64,000 bases of DNA from contig NC_088300.1 of NCBI RefSeq assembly GCF_032854445.1, positions 43,331,682-43,395,681 on the forward strand, given 5' to 3'. The stretch is from Liolophura sinensis. Lineage: Eukaryota; Mollusca; Polyplacophora; Chitonida; Chitonidae. The notes below the pieces were generated by a model that worked only from the letters and a program-made list of their open reading frames with translations, was not told the origin of the DNA and ran no database searches. A program made the translations under genes and the position numbers. Below are positions 46,386 through 60,300 of this stretch, piece by piece; positions within the stretch are counted from its first letter, which is position 1; each line of letters starts with the position of its first letter.

Positions 46386-47249
46386 TTTCTAGTGTATGGA
46401 GAAAAAACACCTACTGCCGCTAACCTCTTATTAATAAAGTCATTATGAAGGTAAATTTTATATGATTACAGGCTCATATGGTGGAGGAACAGACATTTAA
46501 ATTATTCCGAAGTGATAGGAATTTGATCGAAACAGCTGTGTTACTCAGTGACGTCAATAACAAATCGAAAGATTATTACAGGAATAGCGATGTGAAAATA
46601 AGAGATAACAGTGCAAACACGATTACATTGGTCTGCATGAAACTGACGAAAACTTTTGAAGTTTCGGTCTGTGTCAATTTTACTCCGTACAAAGCCATTA
46701 ACAAACATACATTTACCAAGTGTGACGTTGTTGACGAGTGACCCCATTTACAAGGCAATATGATGGTCAGACGTTAACAACTGCAGAACTGAAATGTTGT
46801 CAAACAATACAGTAATGGAAATTCTTATAGCAAGTCCCACCGAAACATTCTCCTTAAAGGCGCACTTGTCCACAGTGTCAGTTCATCAGTTGTCTCTACA
46901 AGTGGCATCAGTACTGTCCGGTGTAAGACCATGTAGGTCTGTCCAAACAGCCATCTTTCCGCTATGGCCTTCCTTGATTACCTTCAACATCTCTAAGCTC
47001 ATGTCTTCAGATACGCGAAAAGCAGTCTGTTACAGCAGAGGCACATTGTCAATGCTGTCTTATTTAGGCAATTTAACTTGCATACATTACGGTCCACATC
47101 ACAACATACAAATATAGACAAAGACATTAACCTCCTGGTAGAACACTTCCCCAGGGGTCCGTGAAGAGACAGCTTGGCTGGTATCTTCTCCACAACTGGG
47201 TACCTCGTGACCTCCTCCAACAAAACACATATATACACATACAGGCCAG

Positions 47250-48396
47250 CTAACCTTCGAAGAATTTCCGCACTTTTGGAGTCAGCAACCGAATGAAAGA
47301 TCTAGGCACCATAGTCCGTGATACATTCACATACTTAAAATAGTTGTAGGGCATAGCAATCACCTCCAGGAGGGCTGCTAAAAGCTTCCTATCCTGCAAC
47401 ACCAGAAAACATAGCATGTTTACAAAATTAATTCAGCTGAGGTTAAACATAATTGTGGAATGTCGTAAAGGAGTCATTCTTTATTTGTCATTTTTGTTTC
47501 ACTCTTTGGCGCGCGTTTAGCAGAAGAATCTTTCTTCAGTATTTTCATTAAAATTATTTACTATTATGTCAAAACAATCCAGCAGTAAAGAAGTTAATAA
47601 CAACCTATGGCGGCCTTTTTCACGAAGATACCTGTCGACGTGAATCGACGTGACTTGCCTATGTGACAACACCATTCCTTCTCCATGAGTCAAAATGAAA
47701 GTAGTGTTTTTAGCAGTAAACAAAGAAGTTAGCACTTCATGATAACTTGTCTCGTCTCTTACCATCCGTCAATAAAGAATTCTGTAGGTGAAGGAATGTC
47801 AACGGTTCATTATCAAGATATTACATCGTTTCTTCAAGATATTACTTGTTGAAGAGGTATTCAGAAGTTGACAAGAGTAACATCACAGGGTTTGTATATA
47901 AATAACAGCTTCCGGTTAATTAGTTTTCCACTTTTCTATGTACATTCAAACACCCTCGTCAAGCATTTGCTTGAAAAGGGACAAGGTATTATTTTAGATA
48001 ATTGCTTGTAAGAGCAAGATGTTATCTTGTGGTACCAAAATAATATTTTGAAAGGGATGAGGTATTATTTTGAGGACATCGTAGAAAGATGTTGGATGAC
48101 ACTATGTTACCATAGAACTTTAAACGTGGTAGTAAGGATTTACTTCAAAACAAGACATCATCACTTCACAGTGTTTTTTGTCGCTAAAAAACTTCTCATT
48201 TCTTTGCAACGTTTCGATCTACATTATTCTAACATCGTTGTCAAGTATGTTCAACATTTCATTATTAACTGACTGCTTATATCCTTTATGTGAATATCTA
48301 AGATTATAATGCACACCTTCAGTATTTCTCTGTGTTGATGTGAACTATATAGCCGGCTGTCTCTGACAATGTCCTCTATCAGACCCTGGTATTCCT
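47250..48396 (-). CDS. SCUBE: SCUBE C-terminal exons
   Basis: Exon 48317-48396: [25 protein letters not shown]. Exon 47250-47393: [36 protein letters not shown] and a TAG stop. This follows the conserved vertebrate tail (EDIVRDGRLY, EILKDKKLIKA, NYFKY, SFI(K/R)LLR). Both exons are too short for a simple frame scan; I found them by matching phase and family sequence. Confidence 0.9.
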
Positions 48397-51300
48397 CTGC
48401 AATACAGATAAATATATTTATTTATTTATTTGATTGATGTGTTGCACTGTACTCAAGAATATTTCACTTATACGACGGCGACCAGCATTATAGTGGAAGG
48501 AAACCACAAAAGAAAGGGTAAACCCAGGACCGTCCGCAGTTTGCTGGCAGACCTTCCCACTTACGACCAGAGAGGAAGTCAGTATGATCTGGACTTGAAC
48601 TCAAGGCGACCGTTTTGGCGAGAAGCTCCTGAATCATTGTCCCACGCTAGCACTCCAATCACTCGGCCAATATAAAGAAAGCGTTTAACAGGATACGACG
48701 TTTAGTGGAAATTGGAAAAGAAGTGCCATTTATTCAATAATTAAACTCAGCGAACCTGGTTTAGAATTAAAGACAAAAGATGACCGATTATCGAATACCA
48801 GTACAAAATGGATACAGTCAATTACATGACACTTTTGCATGAACACCAGCTTGTTCCGAGTGTCCTCAACACATATTAGAATGTAAAAGACTACTGCATG
48901 GGGAGCGAACACCTACCATTATATGTAACATAAGGAATAGAGAACCCAGCCGCCGTGTTCTTCGCATCTGACTTGAACTGAATCCATAACTTGCGGGATC
49001 GGGCTGTGAAAGCTATGGGGGTTTCGGAGGTCTTGCAACTCTCGTGTGTTAGAAGGGAGGTGGCAGGAGCTGGAAAATAGGAATGTGCCACGACAATTAT
49101 GTAACGGCTCTAACCAGAAAGATATCCAAAGTCTGTTTGTCAAATCAGGCCAAGGTTGTAGGTCAATGCGTTGTATATCTTAAATTGACGACGGCAGAGC
49201 GTTCTGTTCAATACTGCTTCCATTTGTCCACTGGGTTGGCTCATTCGAATATATCCATCGTCTAGTTGCAGATATGTACCGGGGTATTTGTTACATCTTA
49301 ATTCCAGTGTCATGGGTTCAAAGATGAATTATGTAGAATCTAAAATTGTGTTGTGCTTAAAATAATTTTAAGCCATTCACCACAGACGGAATTGATTTGT
49401 TCGAATAAAATGAAATTAAGTTAATTAATGGCATGGTTATGGCGTTGTGTAAGGAATTTTGTCATTTCAACGATATACCTGAGTGGTTAGAATATGCCGA
49501 TTCACTACTTAAACTATCACTGCCTTCAAAGTTATCTAGCCTAATGTAGGTCGTCAAAGGACAATAAGATAAATCGGTGAACATGCTGAAAAATTGGAAT
49601 GAAAAAATTTCCAGGGGGAGCTAACCGGCTTTTCTCATGACAAGCTGGTCCCCACACTTGTCCTCCCCGCGCAGAAATATCTCCGGGATGATCACCAGGA
49701 TACGGCGACCTTTAGCGGGCTTGATCGTCCACACGCACTCTACGTTGTTCGGGTAATTGCCGGGGTAGTTCGGACTCTGAATATAACCCTGGAACTCTTC
49801 AAAAACTCCTCCGCACTCTCTGTCTGCCAACAGACACAAACAAGAAGATCAAAGTAAACACCTGTTTTATACCAATTCTTCTGGTTCAAGGATCCGTGGT
49901 TTTCAGCCATGATGACTGACTACTTGTAATAGACCTAAATTGGGATGTTCAGCACGAATATGTACATCTCCTGTAAGCGCCATGTTATACAGGTTAGAGA
50001 GATTCAGTAACCCTTTTAAACTGGAGATAGTAAAGGTTTGGTTTTGTTAAACAACTTGAAATCCCCGATCTAACCTTGAAATCATCCTTTCAGTGTGACA
50101 CACATATATAAACGTTTTTCTCTATTGGTCTAATTTGCATAATAACAACTAAGGAAATATCTGTCCTGCATACGACAAATACATACGTATAAAGTTGGCA
50201 AAAAGTTCATCTATTGTGACTTTGCCAGCCTGCCACTATCACATGGTGCCATTTTGTGCAACGATAAGCAACACCCATTTACAACTGACCCAATTTCAGA
50301 AGACACTAATATCTGAAACTAGCTTCGGTCCCATGCCATGGCTTGATAAATGTATGATTTATTTTAAAGCGGTGTGATATAAAACACGTTACTGTAAGAA
50401 CATTGCGGTCTTGCTGGGAACAAATTAATGACATTCAACTGACCCATGTGAAGATTGACCTTGTACTGCTTTCTTTGACTGGCAAAGCGACATTGGCGCT
50501 TAGAAAATGCAAGGACAAGGGTGATCTTCCGACAACAAGCTCTCGAGACTCACACTGTATTAATTTTAATATGCTATAATTATCTCCCTCTGCCAGTTTT
50601 ATTGTCTTCGTGATACAACTGCAGCAGTTTAAAACAACAAATCTATTTTTCCCTTCTGTGATATAATATAAAACATCTTATAATGTAATTACCAAGACAA
50701 AAACGAAAACAAATGTTTATAAAGACAAGAACAAAAACCTTTGCATTGCGAGCTGTTGTTAGCACCGGGGAAATCCGTTATCGTTGCACCAGGACAGTTG
50801 ATGCAAAAGTTCTGGCCAGACTGAGGCTGATATTTCCCTATAGGACACGGTACACACATCTCGCGAGACTTCTCGTAGTAGTAACCGGGTGAGCATACAT
50901 CTGGAAAAATACAAGGGGTTGAAAGCTATTTGAGACAGAAAGCTGAAGACAAACATCATCAGTTTCGCATGAGTTCAAACAAGAGATATAGATTAACATA
51001 TATAACTATGTCATATTACATAGATTAACATTGGGAAAATGTGCACTATATTTATTTGATGGTAGATACTACGGCGATTAAAATTTGGGACAATGGAGCC
51101 GGTTAGATCCTAAAATGAAATTACAAACTCTCCGAATCTAACTAAACAAGTTCCTCAATAAACACACGATACATTACACTCAAGTGAGATTCGAACCCTC
51201 GAGTTGGTGGCCGGATTACCTCAAGCCAATTAAGCGCCTCGATGTACTTGTTCATCCATGATGTTCATGAACACAACTAAGCTTTTCGAAAGAATTAACA

Positions 51301-54300
51301 GACATACTCTTTCAGCATCAAACCAAACATTTAAAATAATAGTGTAGATGACAATAATGCCTTACGGAATCAATGAACTGAGTTTGGTGTCATGTGTGGT
51401 ATAGTTGGAATGGCACTTTACTGAGGCAGCATTATATAAAAAAGTTAACTGAGATGAAAGTGTTAAACAAACACTCAAGTAAGCAACCAGACAATACCTG
51501 TGACGATACAGTCCTGGAAGCGCCTTGAGGCGTAGCCGGAGGTTCGAATCCCGGGCCCGCACGGCACACAGCTGGTACGGCCATAGTCCTCCTGGTAGTA
51601 CCCCAGAGAACAGGCTTTACATGGCTTACTTCCGTCCTCCGAATAATAACCCGGCTCACACACAGCTGTAATGTACACAATTACGTTTTAAAAACAAGGT
51701 GCGCATTGTGTAACATCGATGATAGAGTAAAGTTAACAACATAGGCCCAAAAATAAATGACCTTGACGCAGACCTTTGTGATAGCTTTGCAAAATAGGTC
51801 CATAAAACGTGTGCTGTATAAACGCCATTTTCTCACGAGGCCCACTAATGAATTATGACACTGTGAATAATAGCAACACATCGGCCTGCAGGCAAGGATA
51901 TCGGTATTCCAAAACTCCAATTGAAAGTTTCCGCCCACAGTTAAACGTTATGTAATAAACCCAGTATGATTAAAATAACTTACAATCACATTCAAAGGCG
52001 CTTTTGGCCCCCAGCATGCCTGATCCGTGGATTCTCTTTTTACATTGTTTACATGTCATCTGGCCCTCCTCATCCTGGTAAGTGCCTTCCGGGCAGGGTA
52101 GACAACTCCTGCTAACGTCCTCATAAAACGTGCCCATGCTGCAAGCCACTGAAATCGTAATCATTATATTAATTATTTGTCCGTATTATAATGCGCGCCA
52201 ACAAGCTCACGAAAGATACCCAAAGTCACACTACCCCACAGGTTTAACAGTGAGGTACACTTTTAGAGAAACTCCCGTTGGTTTGTAGTACATACCTTGT
52301 AGACCTTATCTGGCATTATTAAATACCTAATTATATAAGGATGTGTGCATCTTTATGAAGTTAAATTTAAACATATTAGTACACATTAAGTTTCGCTCAG
52401 TAAACATACAATGTTTCTTACCACATCTAGCGTTGGCAAGGACCTCTCCAGGTCTGCAGGCCATTTTAAGTCTTGAGGCCTTAAAAGATTTTTTGGTGAC
52501 TTTGTGGCGGTTGTTTTCAAACCTAAAAAGATCAATGATGGATATACAAGCAGATGTAGATGAACAGAGCTTTAGCAAAAAGAGTGTATACAGTAACAAG
52601 AAATGGTATATGAGCTTGATACAATAACGAGTTTAGCAAGAGATTTTTACAGAACTTATGAATACTATCTAAAGTCGGCTTCTTCACTCTGAAATAACCA
52701 CACATACTTACATGATGTAAAATCTATCCCGGTTAATCGACCGTTTCAGTTTTTTAATTGTTTGTTTCAGTTTTTTCTTGGTACGTCTTTTCACACATTC
52801 CAAATTACATTTCTCTGAAATTAATAAAAATTGAAAAAATAATATTAAAATTTTATGTACTATAGAAACACACGCCAATGAGCACTTCATAAAGTTAACC
52901 ACCACTACTGACATCCCCCCCCCCCCGTCTCCCCACCTCTGAATGTATATAAATTATTACTAGAAATAAAAGTTGAGACAGAGTTGTTGCGTTTTCTGAC
53001 ATTACTCCCGCGGTGCCAAATTTGCTAGTGGTGGCAGTGATATAAAACGAAAGCAGTGAGCGGCGCATGTGCTGTATGAGTTATTCATGGCTATACACAT
53101 AGACTTCATGTACAGACCTGAAGGAAGATTCGGACTGACTTGCAGCTCGAACTCCGCTGTTACTAAGGTATTGTCTTCACTACTTGACCGCCCTCTTTTC
53201 TTCCGTCTATTGGCACATTTAAATGTGACAAACTTTAAGTTGCAATGATCTGTGCAGCGATATCTCTTCTTAACTGAAACACAAAAACAGATCAAATGTC
53301 AGTAAACTACTAGATATTCTTTGCCCTTCTCTTTGAACAACATACCACACTTTACAATGTTGTGCCACATCCAGCTGTTTTGTTATACATCATGTTTTAT
53401 GTATTAAACTGCACTGCTAGAAGAGTCCAACTTGACTGGTGCTACGCATGCCCTGAACTTCACTTCTCGATCTGACAATGCCTTGATATCCACCAACGAC
53501 ATGCCTGTATTGTACTGGTCGTGATTTGAAGGCGATAAATTACTTCCCGCTATTCCTCAGTATCTATTTCAGTAACATTGCTTCTCTCTATCTATGTACC
53601 GATACTTTTGATACTGCACATATATTATATCCAAATTTTAGATGTTTTACTTCATCTATCCAGTTTATTTCATATTCCTTTAACATATACAACAGTCCTT
53701 CATAAGGCTTGCTTTGGTACATATAAATGAATGTATGTATGTTAAATTAACCAGAAGTCTTTAGTTCTCACCTAGAATCTCTCTTTTCAGACTCTCAACG
53801 AACTGGAATTTATTTTCCTCTTTCACGTCACATTGCTTAGCGGCAAACCTGAACCGGGCTTTCCTCAGCATCTTGGGTGGCTGAACTGCGTCTGGAAAAC
53901 AAAGAGGAGATATAAACATTATTAACATTCAGGCGAACGTTATTCATAATCTGATAAACTTTATTCATATTCACAGTTTATAGCCTGTATCCTCTCTTAA
54001 AATAAATGACAAATAAGCTTAATTGATATTTAGATAGACATTATTCGTATTTATGGCTAATGGACTTAATCGTCTCTTGAAAACAAAAAAAACAAAAAAC
54101 GATACAGATAAGCGACATTCATGTTCAGATAAGTGCTATTTATATCCAAAGTTTAAGGAATGCATCCTCTCTTGAAAACGCAGATATGTACATAAACGGT
54201 ACAAAATACTTCTAGAGACTTCCGGGTAATTAATCTATAAATGTATGGATACTACTTTAAGTAAGACTTTAAAGTTCTAAATAGTTGGGTATCACAATTA

Positions 54301-57300
54301 AACTAAATTGGGGAAGTATATTTAAGTTGTGGGCTTGACGTTAGGTAATGTACATGTAGGCCGTACGATATTTCTTGTGAGGAACTGCATTATTGTACCT
54401 GAACAGCTTGGTAGAGAAGTGGTGTTATTTCCTTGGGACCACTGATAACCGGTGGACGGTCCGCACTTATACACGATTAATGTTTGGGAAGACACCGCCG
54501 TGAAATGGGCGTTGCTATGACAGCGAAATTCACACTGTTGGCCGTCGACAGTCTGGCTGCATTTTAAATCCACTTTGGCGGGAGCCTTTAGCGGAAGACA
54601 TCGTTTGTAGACTGCAGTCAATAAACATTTTATAATTAATCTTCGTCACAAGTGCACCCATTGATTTTAAATTAGTTTTAATCCTTCATATCAATACTTA
54701 CATGACACGGAGGCCTACTTACAAATGACCTCTGACATAACAGGTGTAGACCTGTCTTCGTTTCGCAATATCATTTACATAAACGTGATTTATCAGCACC
54801 TTCAAGTGAAATATGTCTCCAATAAATTTATCAGTTTACAATTAAGCACTCGATGACGCACAAATTAAATGCTTACATCAATCTTTTGTTTCACTGTTTT
54901 ATTTTACAACCTTCCATAATTTACTTTCTGTATCACAGATATTTTATGCAGATAGCAGATGTTTCACACCAAGTAATTTGCATAAATGGGCTTTACATAC
55001 GTTACATGTAATGATCCGGACAAAATTTTAAATCATCCTCAGGCGTGCGCTCCAGTTTGGTGTGACATGAACTTACCGACACAGTCCTTTCTGTTGGGGT
55101 GGAGAGCACTGCCGGTCTCACAAGAACAACGATAACCTCCCTCCTTGTTCTGACACTTGTGTTGACATCCACCATTATTGATGCTGCACTCGTTCACATC
55201 TAGACAGACGAAGGCGCTTAAAAACTTTTGTAAATACGACCATTTGCTATCAACCAATGAGCGGAGGATTCTTTATTTATTTATTTGATTGATTGGTGGT
55301 TTACGCCATACTCAAAAATATTTCACGTATGGAACGGTGGCCAGCATTATAGGGAAAGAGCACCGAGCAAAACCCGGGGGAAACCCACGACAATCCGCAG
55401 TTTGCTGTCAGACCTGTCCACGTATCAAAGGAGGAAGCCAAAATGGGCACTCGGCTGACAAAATGGAACTCTATCCACCAGTCAGTAAGCTCAAGTGAAT
55501 AATTTCCTATTATTAATCTATCCATTCCCTGTACTGACTATAAACCTTCATCCATCTATATCCATCCATTTCAGCACTAACTTCAAACACGTATCCATCC
55601 ATACGTTTGTACCCGTACTGATTACCACCACTAATGGCGGACGCTTTTGGTGTGTACATAGTTTTGTTACATGAATCTTTCAATTAAAAACGTAGATCTG
55701 GAACCGATCGACTATAAGGAATGGTTGCATAATCTATCACTGGGGTCAGTATCTTCGTACTTGAAGTATTATGTGTTTCAGTTGGGATAAGAGTTGACTG
55801 CAACATGCGAGTGACGTATTACAAGGTCAATTTGCTACTTTTGTGCATCGTACTATACATTTGTTGCATGGGAAGGTCACAGGTTTGGTTCCCCATATAA
55901 TTTCCTCTCAACCTGAACCATATTACACAGTACCACATTTTTATTCTATCTTGTCTACTCTCGTTGAAACAGAATGAAATTTCACAGCAATATGACTTGC
56001 TCTACTTGCTACTCAATATGGAACGGTGTATTTCAAACTGACCATATGAAACCGAATGTGTTAATCATGTGTTATATATGTCACATATGTTTGCCATTTT
56101 CTCCTTAACCCACTATCAAAGGCCAATGGTTTATTCCAGGAATCACTCAAAACACTCTACGGTGTTGCACACCAGTTAAATAAATAAATTTATTAACCCA
56201 CACTGAATACTACAATGCAATGGGACATTAAGGGGATTACGTTGTTATACTGTACAATTATTTATCAGTTTCTCTCTTAGACAGGTGGTCAGAGAAAATC
56301 TCTCTTTATCGATCCTCAAGTCGTATATGACACGTGTGCGTGTTTCTCACCTGCGCAGTGTGTCATCCCGTACAGCTGGTAGCCCGCCCTACACTGGCAA
56401 TGATAGCCCCCGGGCGTGTTCACACAGAGATGGTCGCACGTCGAGTTCATCCCACATTCGTCAATGTCTGCAAACAACAGGTAATTAGAACATCACATCC
56501 AAACAATGCACAAACATGAGCACTGTTCACCTGGGTCTCTTCACAAATACCAATTGCAGCTGGGTTTATCAGGGGCTTTTGTTAAGCAGACAGATAAACT
56601 TTCCCGCGTTGCATAAGCGTAACACTTAACAAAGACAATCGTGCACAGTGTAAAATAGCTCCCCATTTTGATCAAAACTGCTTATAAAAATACGCATTTC
56701 ACAACAGACCATCATTTTAACACCTGGTATTTTGAAGCAATTTTTGATACAACAACAATGCAATCGCCTACCTTTGCAGGTCTTTTCGTCCAGGGTAACT
56801 TTGTAGCCCTTTGGACAGACACACTCATAACTCCCGTACGTGTTCACACACGTATGACTGCATCCTCCCCCGTTAACCTTACACTCGTCCATATCTATGA
56901 GGATCATAAAAAAACATATAGGTAGCTTTAAAAGTACATGCCAACATATATACATGGTTAACACTTTCATGATAATCGATAGAAATACTCGATTAATTAT
57001 CAATGTAAAAATAAAAAACAAGTTTCCATAACATACTTGTATTTATTTATTTATTTTATTTGATTGGTGTTTTACGCCGTACTCAAGAATATTTCACTTA
57101 AACGACGGCGGCAAGCATTATGGTGGGAGGAAACCGGCGAAAAACCCCGGCGGAAACCCACGACCATCCGCAGGTTGCTGAAAAGACCTTCCCATGTACG
57201 GCAGGAGAGGAAGCAAGCATGAGCTGGACTTGAACTCACAGCGATCGCAAACATACTTGTAGAAATTCCTTCTAGGAACTGAAAAGTCCTGTGGATAAAA

Positions 57301-60300
57301 TGTGATGCTTTCAAACGAGATCACAATTACTGATTGTTTTTGAACTTCTACAGTGTACATAAGACCATTTTTGGCAAACACGGCCTGAGGGTTCGGGACC
57401 TCTGGTGATCTGTTCCATGCATGCAGTTGTCAAATATTTTATCTAATCTCGCTTAACCAAGGGCAAGGGAGGCAAAAGCATCTCTCTTTATTCCAGCTGC
57501 AATCATAGCGCTGCTGAGTCACCCATATCTGTATTCAACCTGAAAATTAGTCATGGAGTATGCGTTTTTAAATTTGATTTGGATTTGAAAATGTCCTTGT
57601 ACCACTGAAAACTGAAGACTACTTTTTTCTTACATGCTATCAGCTATCAGCTTTAGGTCCTATTTTTATACTTGTCTCGCGAATATTCCTTTTTGGAACT
57701 GGTGTTTTAGTCGTCGCTTTGCACATGGTTCTTGGGATAATCGATTTTGAACGCCTCGTCTTTGTCTGTAAGTGTAATACGAATGTCGGGCTGGACGCTT
57801 GGATTCCAAATTGTACCCTTTAACATTCCCTCAGACACCTTTGACTAGTGAGGTCATGTGGTCAGCGGATCAAATCTAAATCCTGTTTGATTTGTATCTG
57901 GTAAAAGCGGCTGGATCCCTTCAGAAACCTTTGTGCCACCTGACAAGTGAAAAATTCCTAAAAACGTCATCAAAAGATATGTATGTAGGCTTGAGGTTTT
58001 ACGTCGTACATAACAACTTTTTAATCATATGAGGACGGGGAGTCATTAACTGTGTGTGTACATGTATCTACTTATGGAAGGGCGAGTCTAAACCGCCAGA
58101 GTGCTGCCACCACTGAACTATCATGCCGTAGACATCAGACATGACACCTCACCCAGTGACACTGGGCCAACCAGTGATGTTTCCTTGCTCTAATCTGTCA
58201 GTGCTGAACACCAAGTCAGTCAGCAACAAGTATCATTTTTAAAGTCCTTGGTATAACCCAACCAGGTAAACAATAATTTTATCATCGTACAGCAACTTGC
58301 TTCGAACCTGTACGCTTAGTGAAGTAATTATTCTGGTAAAGTGGGTCAAATTTGCCATCATAACCTCCTAGAGCCATTAAGTTTGCAAATTACCTGTGCA
58401 GTTTTTCCCATCATGATGTAGAGTGAAGCCTTTAGGACAGGAGCACACAGGTCCTGTAGGAGTATCGTCACACTTCCGCTGACAGCCGCCATTGTCTACT
58501 CCACAGGAGCCTTCAATCAGTCATATCACACGCAATATATTAACATATACATAGTTTTATACCAAGTCGTTGAAAACACGTACCGAAAGGTATATAATAT
58601 AGCACAATTTCCATACGATTTATTAAGAAAATTTGAACTTTTCACTGAATAGTTCTATAATCTGTTTTGCATACGCCAATATGTGTCGCACAAACTGGCT
58701 TTCGGGTTCTTGTTAACCTGGCACAAAAACTTCTTTCTTCTTTGGCTCTTTGTTTCTAAATTGGTCAAACATTGTCAATTCCTTAGCACCTGGTTGAGTC
58801 TGAACAAATGCGTTTCGATTGTTTCCAAATTCACATCCTTTCTCAATGTCTCTTAAGCTCTTACGACTTTGATTTACCGATATCATAATCTCCTAGTCAT
58901 ATGGCTGAAGGCATTCATCTACTTCTCAGATCTGATAAAGTTTCTATGGTCGGTCATGGAAAGAGAATTGGTGTTCCACAGTAAATACAGCTTATTGTGT
59001 CCTTAACTTTTTTCCTTGTGCTTACAAGGTCTGGTTTCTCTGGATTTTACAGCAAGGGTTTTTTGGTGAGCCTTAAATTCCAGGTTGCGAAACAATGCCA
59101 CAAGACTTAGGGTATTTTTATGATTAACAGAACTATTCTCTCCATATGAAACAAGTCAACAAATTCTGTAACCCCATGACGTTTTGCTATTTCCCAAGAC
59201 CTCTTTGTACAAACTTCGGTTTTGCAGAAATTTTTTTTCTCGGGCTTGTCTTAAAGCCATTTCATCTGCGCCTCAGAGATCGCACAGAATTGCCTACACA
59301 TGTCACAGCATTTCCTTCCACCTTAAGCTTTTTGCTTTTTGTCTCATAAACCCCGTAACGTTATGTTTTTCCTAGATTCTCAAACACCCTTTCTTATTAA
59401 CCCATGACTGCACTTTAATAAAGGCTTGCCAACCAGTGTAACAGTGGTTTTTGTTCGCTTACTATTAATTTTTCAAGTGTCAAAAGTATCCAAAATAATG
59501 TATTTCACTGCAGTGTAGGCGTATAACCGCGTTTTCTGTCCCACTCATCTATTTAGATCATGCAGGCTTGAACTCTGATAACCTTTGTGAAACCCTTTCA
59601 CTTTCGCCCACTTGTGTGCGTGGGACGCGGTCCTTATGAATCAGAGATCTGCTTATTCTCTGTTAGCAGGCTCCAGAATAAAATCTGACAACATCATCCC
59701 TTTCAAAGTAAAGAACTGTGGCATATTCTAGAAGGGTAGCAATGGATGCAGTGTCTGGTTCTTTTCACGTGGTTCTCAAACGAATGACAAAGCTTTACTG
59801 CAAAGTTGTGAGGTTAGACTGTTGTCTGTCCATCACAAGAGACAAAAACAGCCCTGTGCGCCTGGGCAACACCCACCAGTAAACATGCCCATCATTTCCT
59901 ACCTTCAAAGGGAAGGCCACAGTGAAGGTTTCAGTAACACCGACAACGACTTGAATGATTGGAAACAGAAATTCGCTTGCAACTTCCAAGCGTTGTGTAT
60001 CAGCAAGTTAAATAATTTTGGCGGATGTTTTCATATTTCCACCACTCACACTTTTACTATTTATTAGTACTTTTACTATGTCGAAAAGTACAATGTTTGA
60101 CAACAGAAAAAATAAAATTACATGCACATTTATGCGGTTTGGAAAAGGGCTTCGCACTCATTGAAATATCACCAGCCTAACTCCAAGATTGACACTGGTA
60201 GAGGATGTGCTTATATTTTGTATAAATAAACCGGTAAACATCATTTCTTATATCAGTCAGCGTGTAAAAACTTACATAAATATACCTAAATATCCTATTA

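Larger units (their letters stand above)
45328..47249. other. tail-to-tail intergenic region between APIP and SCUBE
   Basis: Contains the 3' untranslated regions of both genes and a short-unit minisatellite at 46,135-46,385. The 87-codon plus-strand open frame at 46,478-46,741 follows an acceptor-like TGATTACAG but has no recognised domain, so I do not call it a gene. Confidence 0.45.

Noticed and set aside
46478-46741. 87-codon plus-strand open frame after an acceptor-like TGATTACAG
   Set aside because: No recognisable family and no partner exon in phase; could be chance in an intergenic region. A transcript hit would revive it.
47517-47765. 82-codon minus-strand frame as the SCUBE exon after the CUB domain (MVRDETS looked like IVRDGRL)
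   Set aside because: The exon at 48,317-48,396 matches the family far better ([13 protein letters not shown]), with correct splice sites and phases on both sides.
51175-51245. tRNA gene on the minus strand
   Set aside because: A- and B-box-like elements exist, but the acceptor stem does not pair convincingly; more likely a tRNA-derived repeat head.
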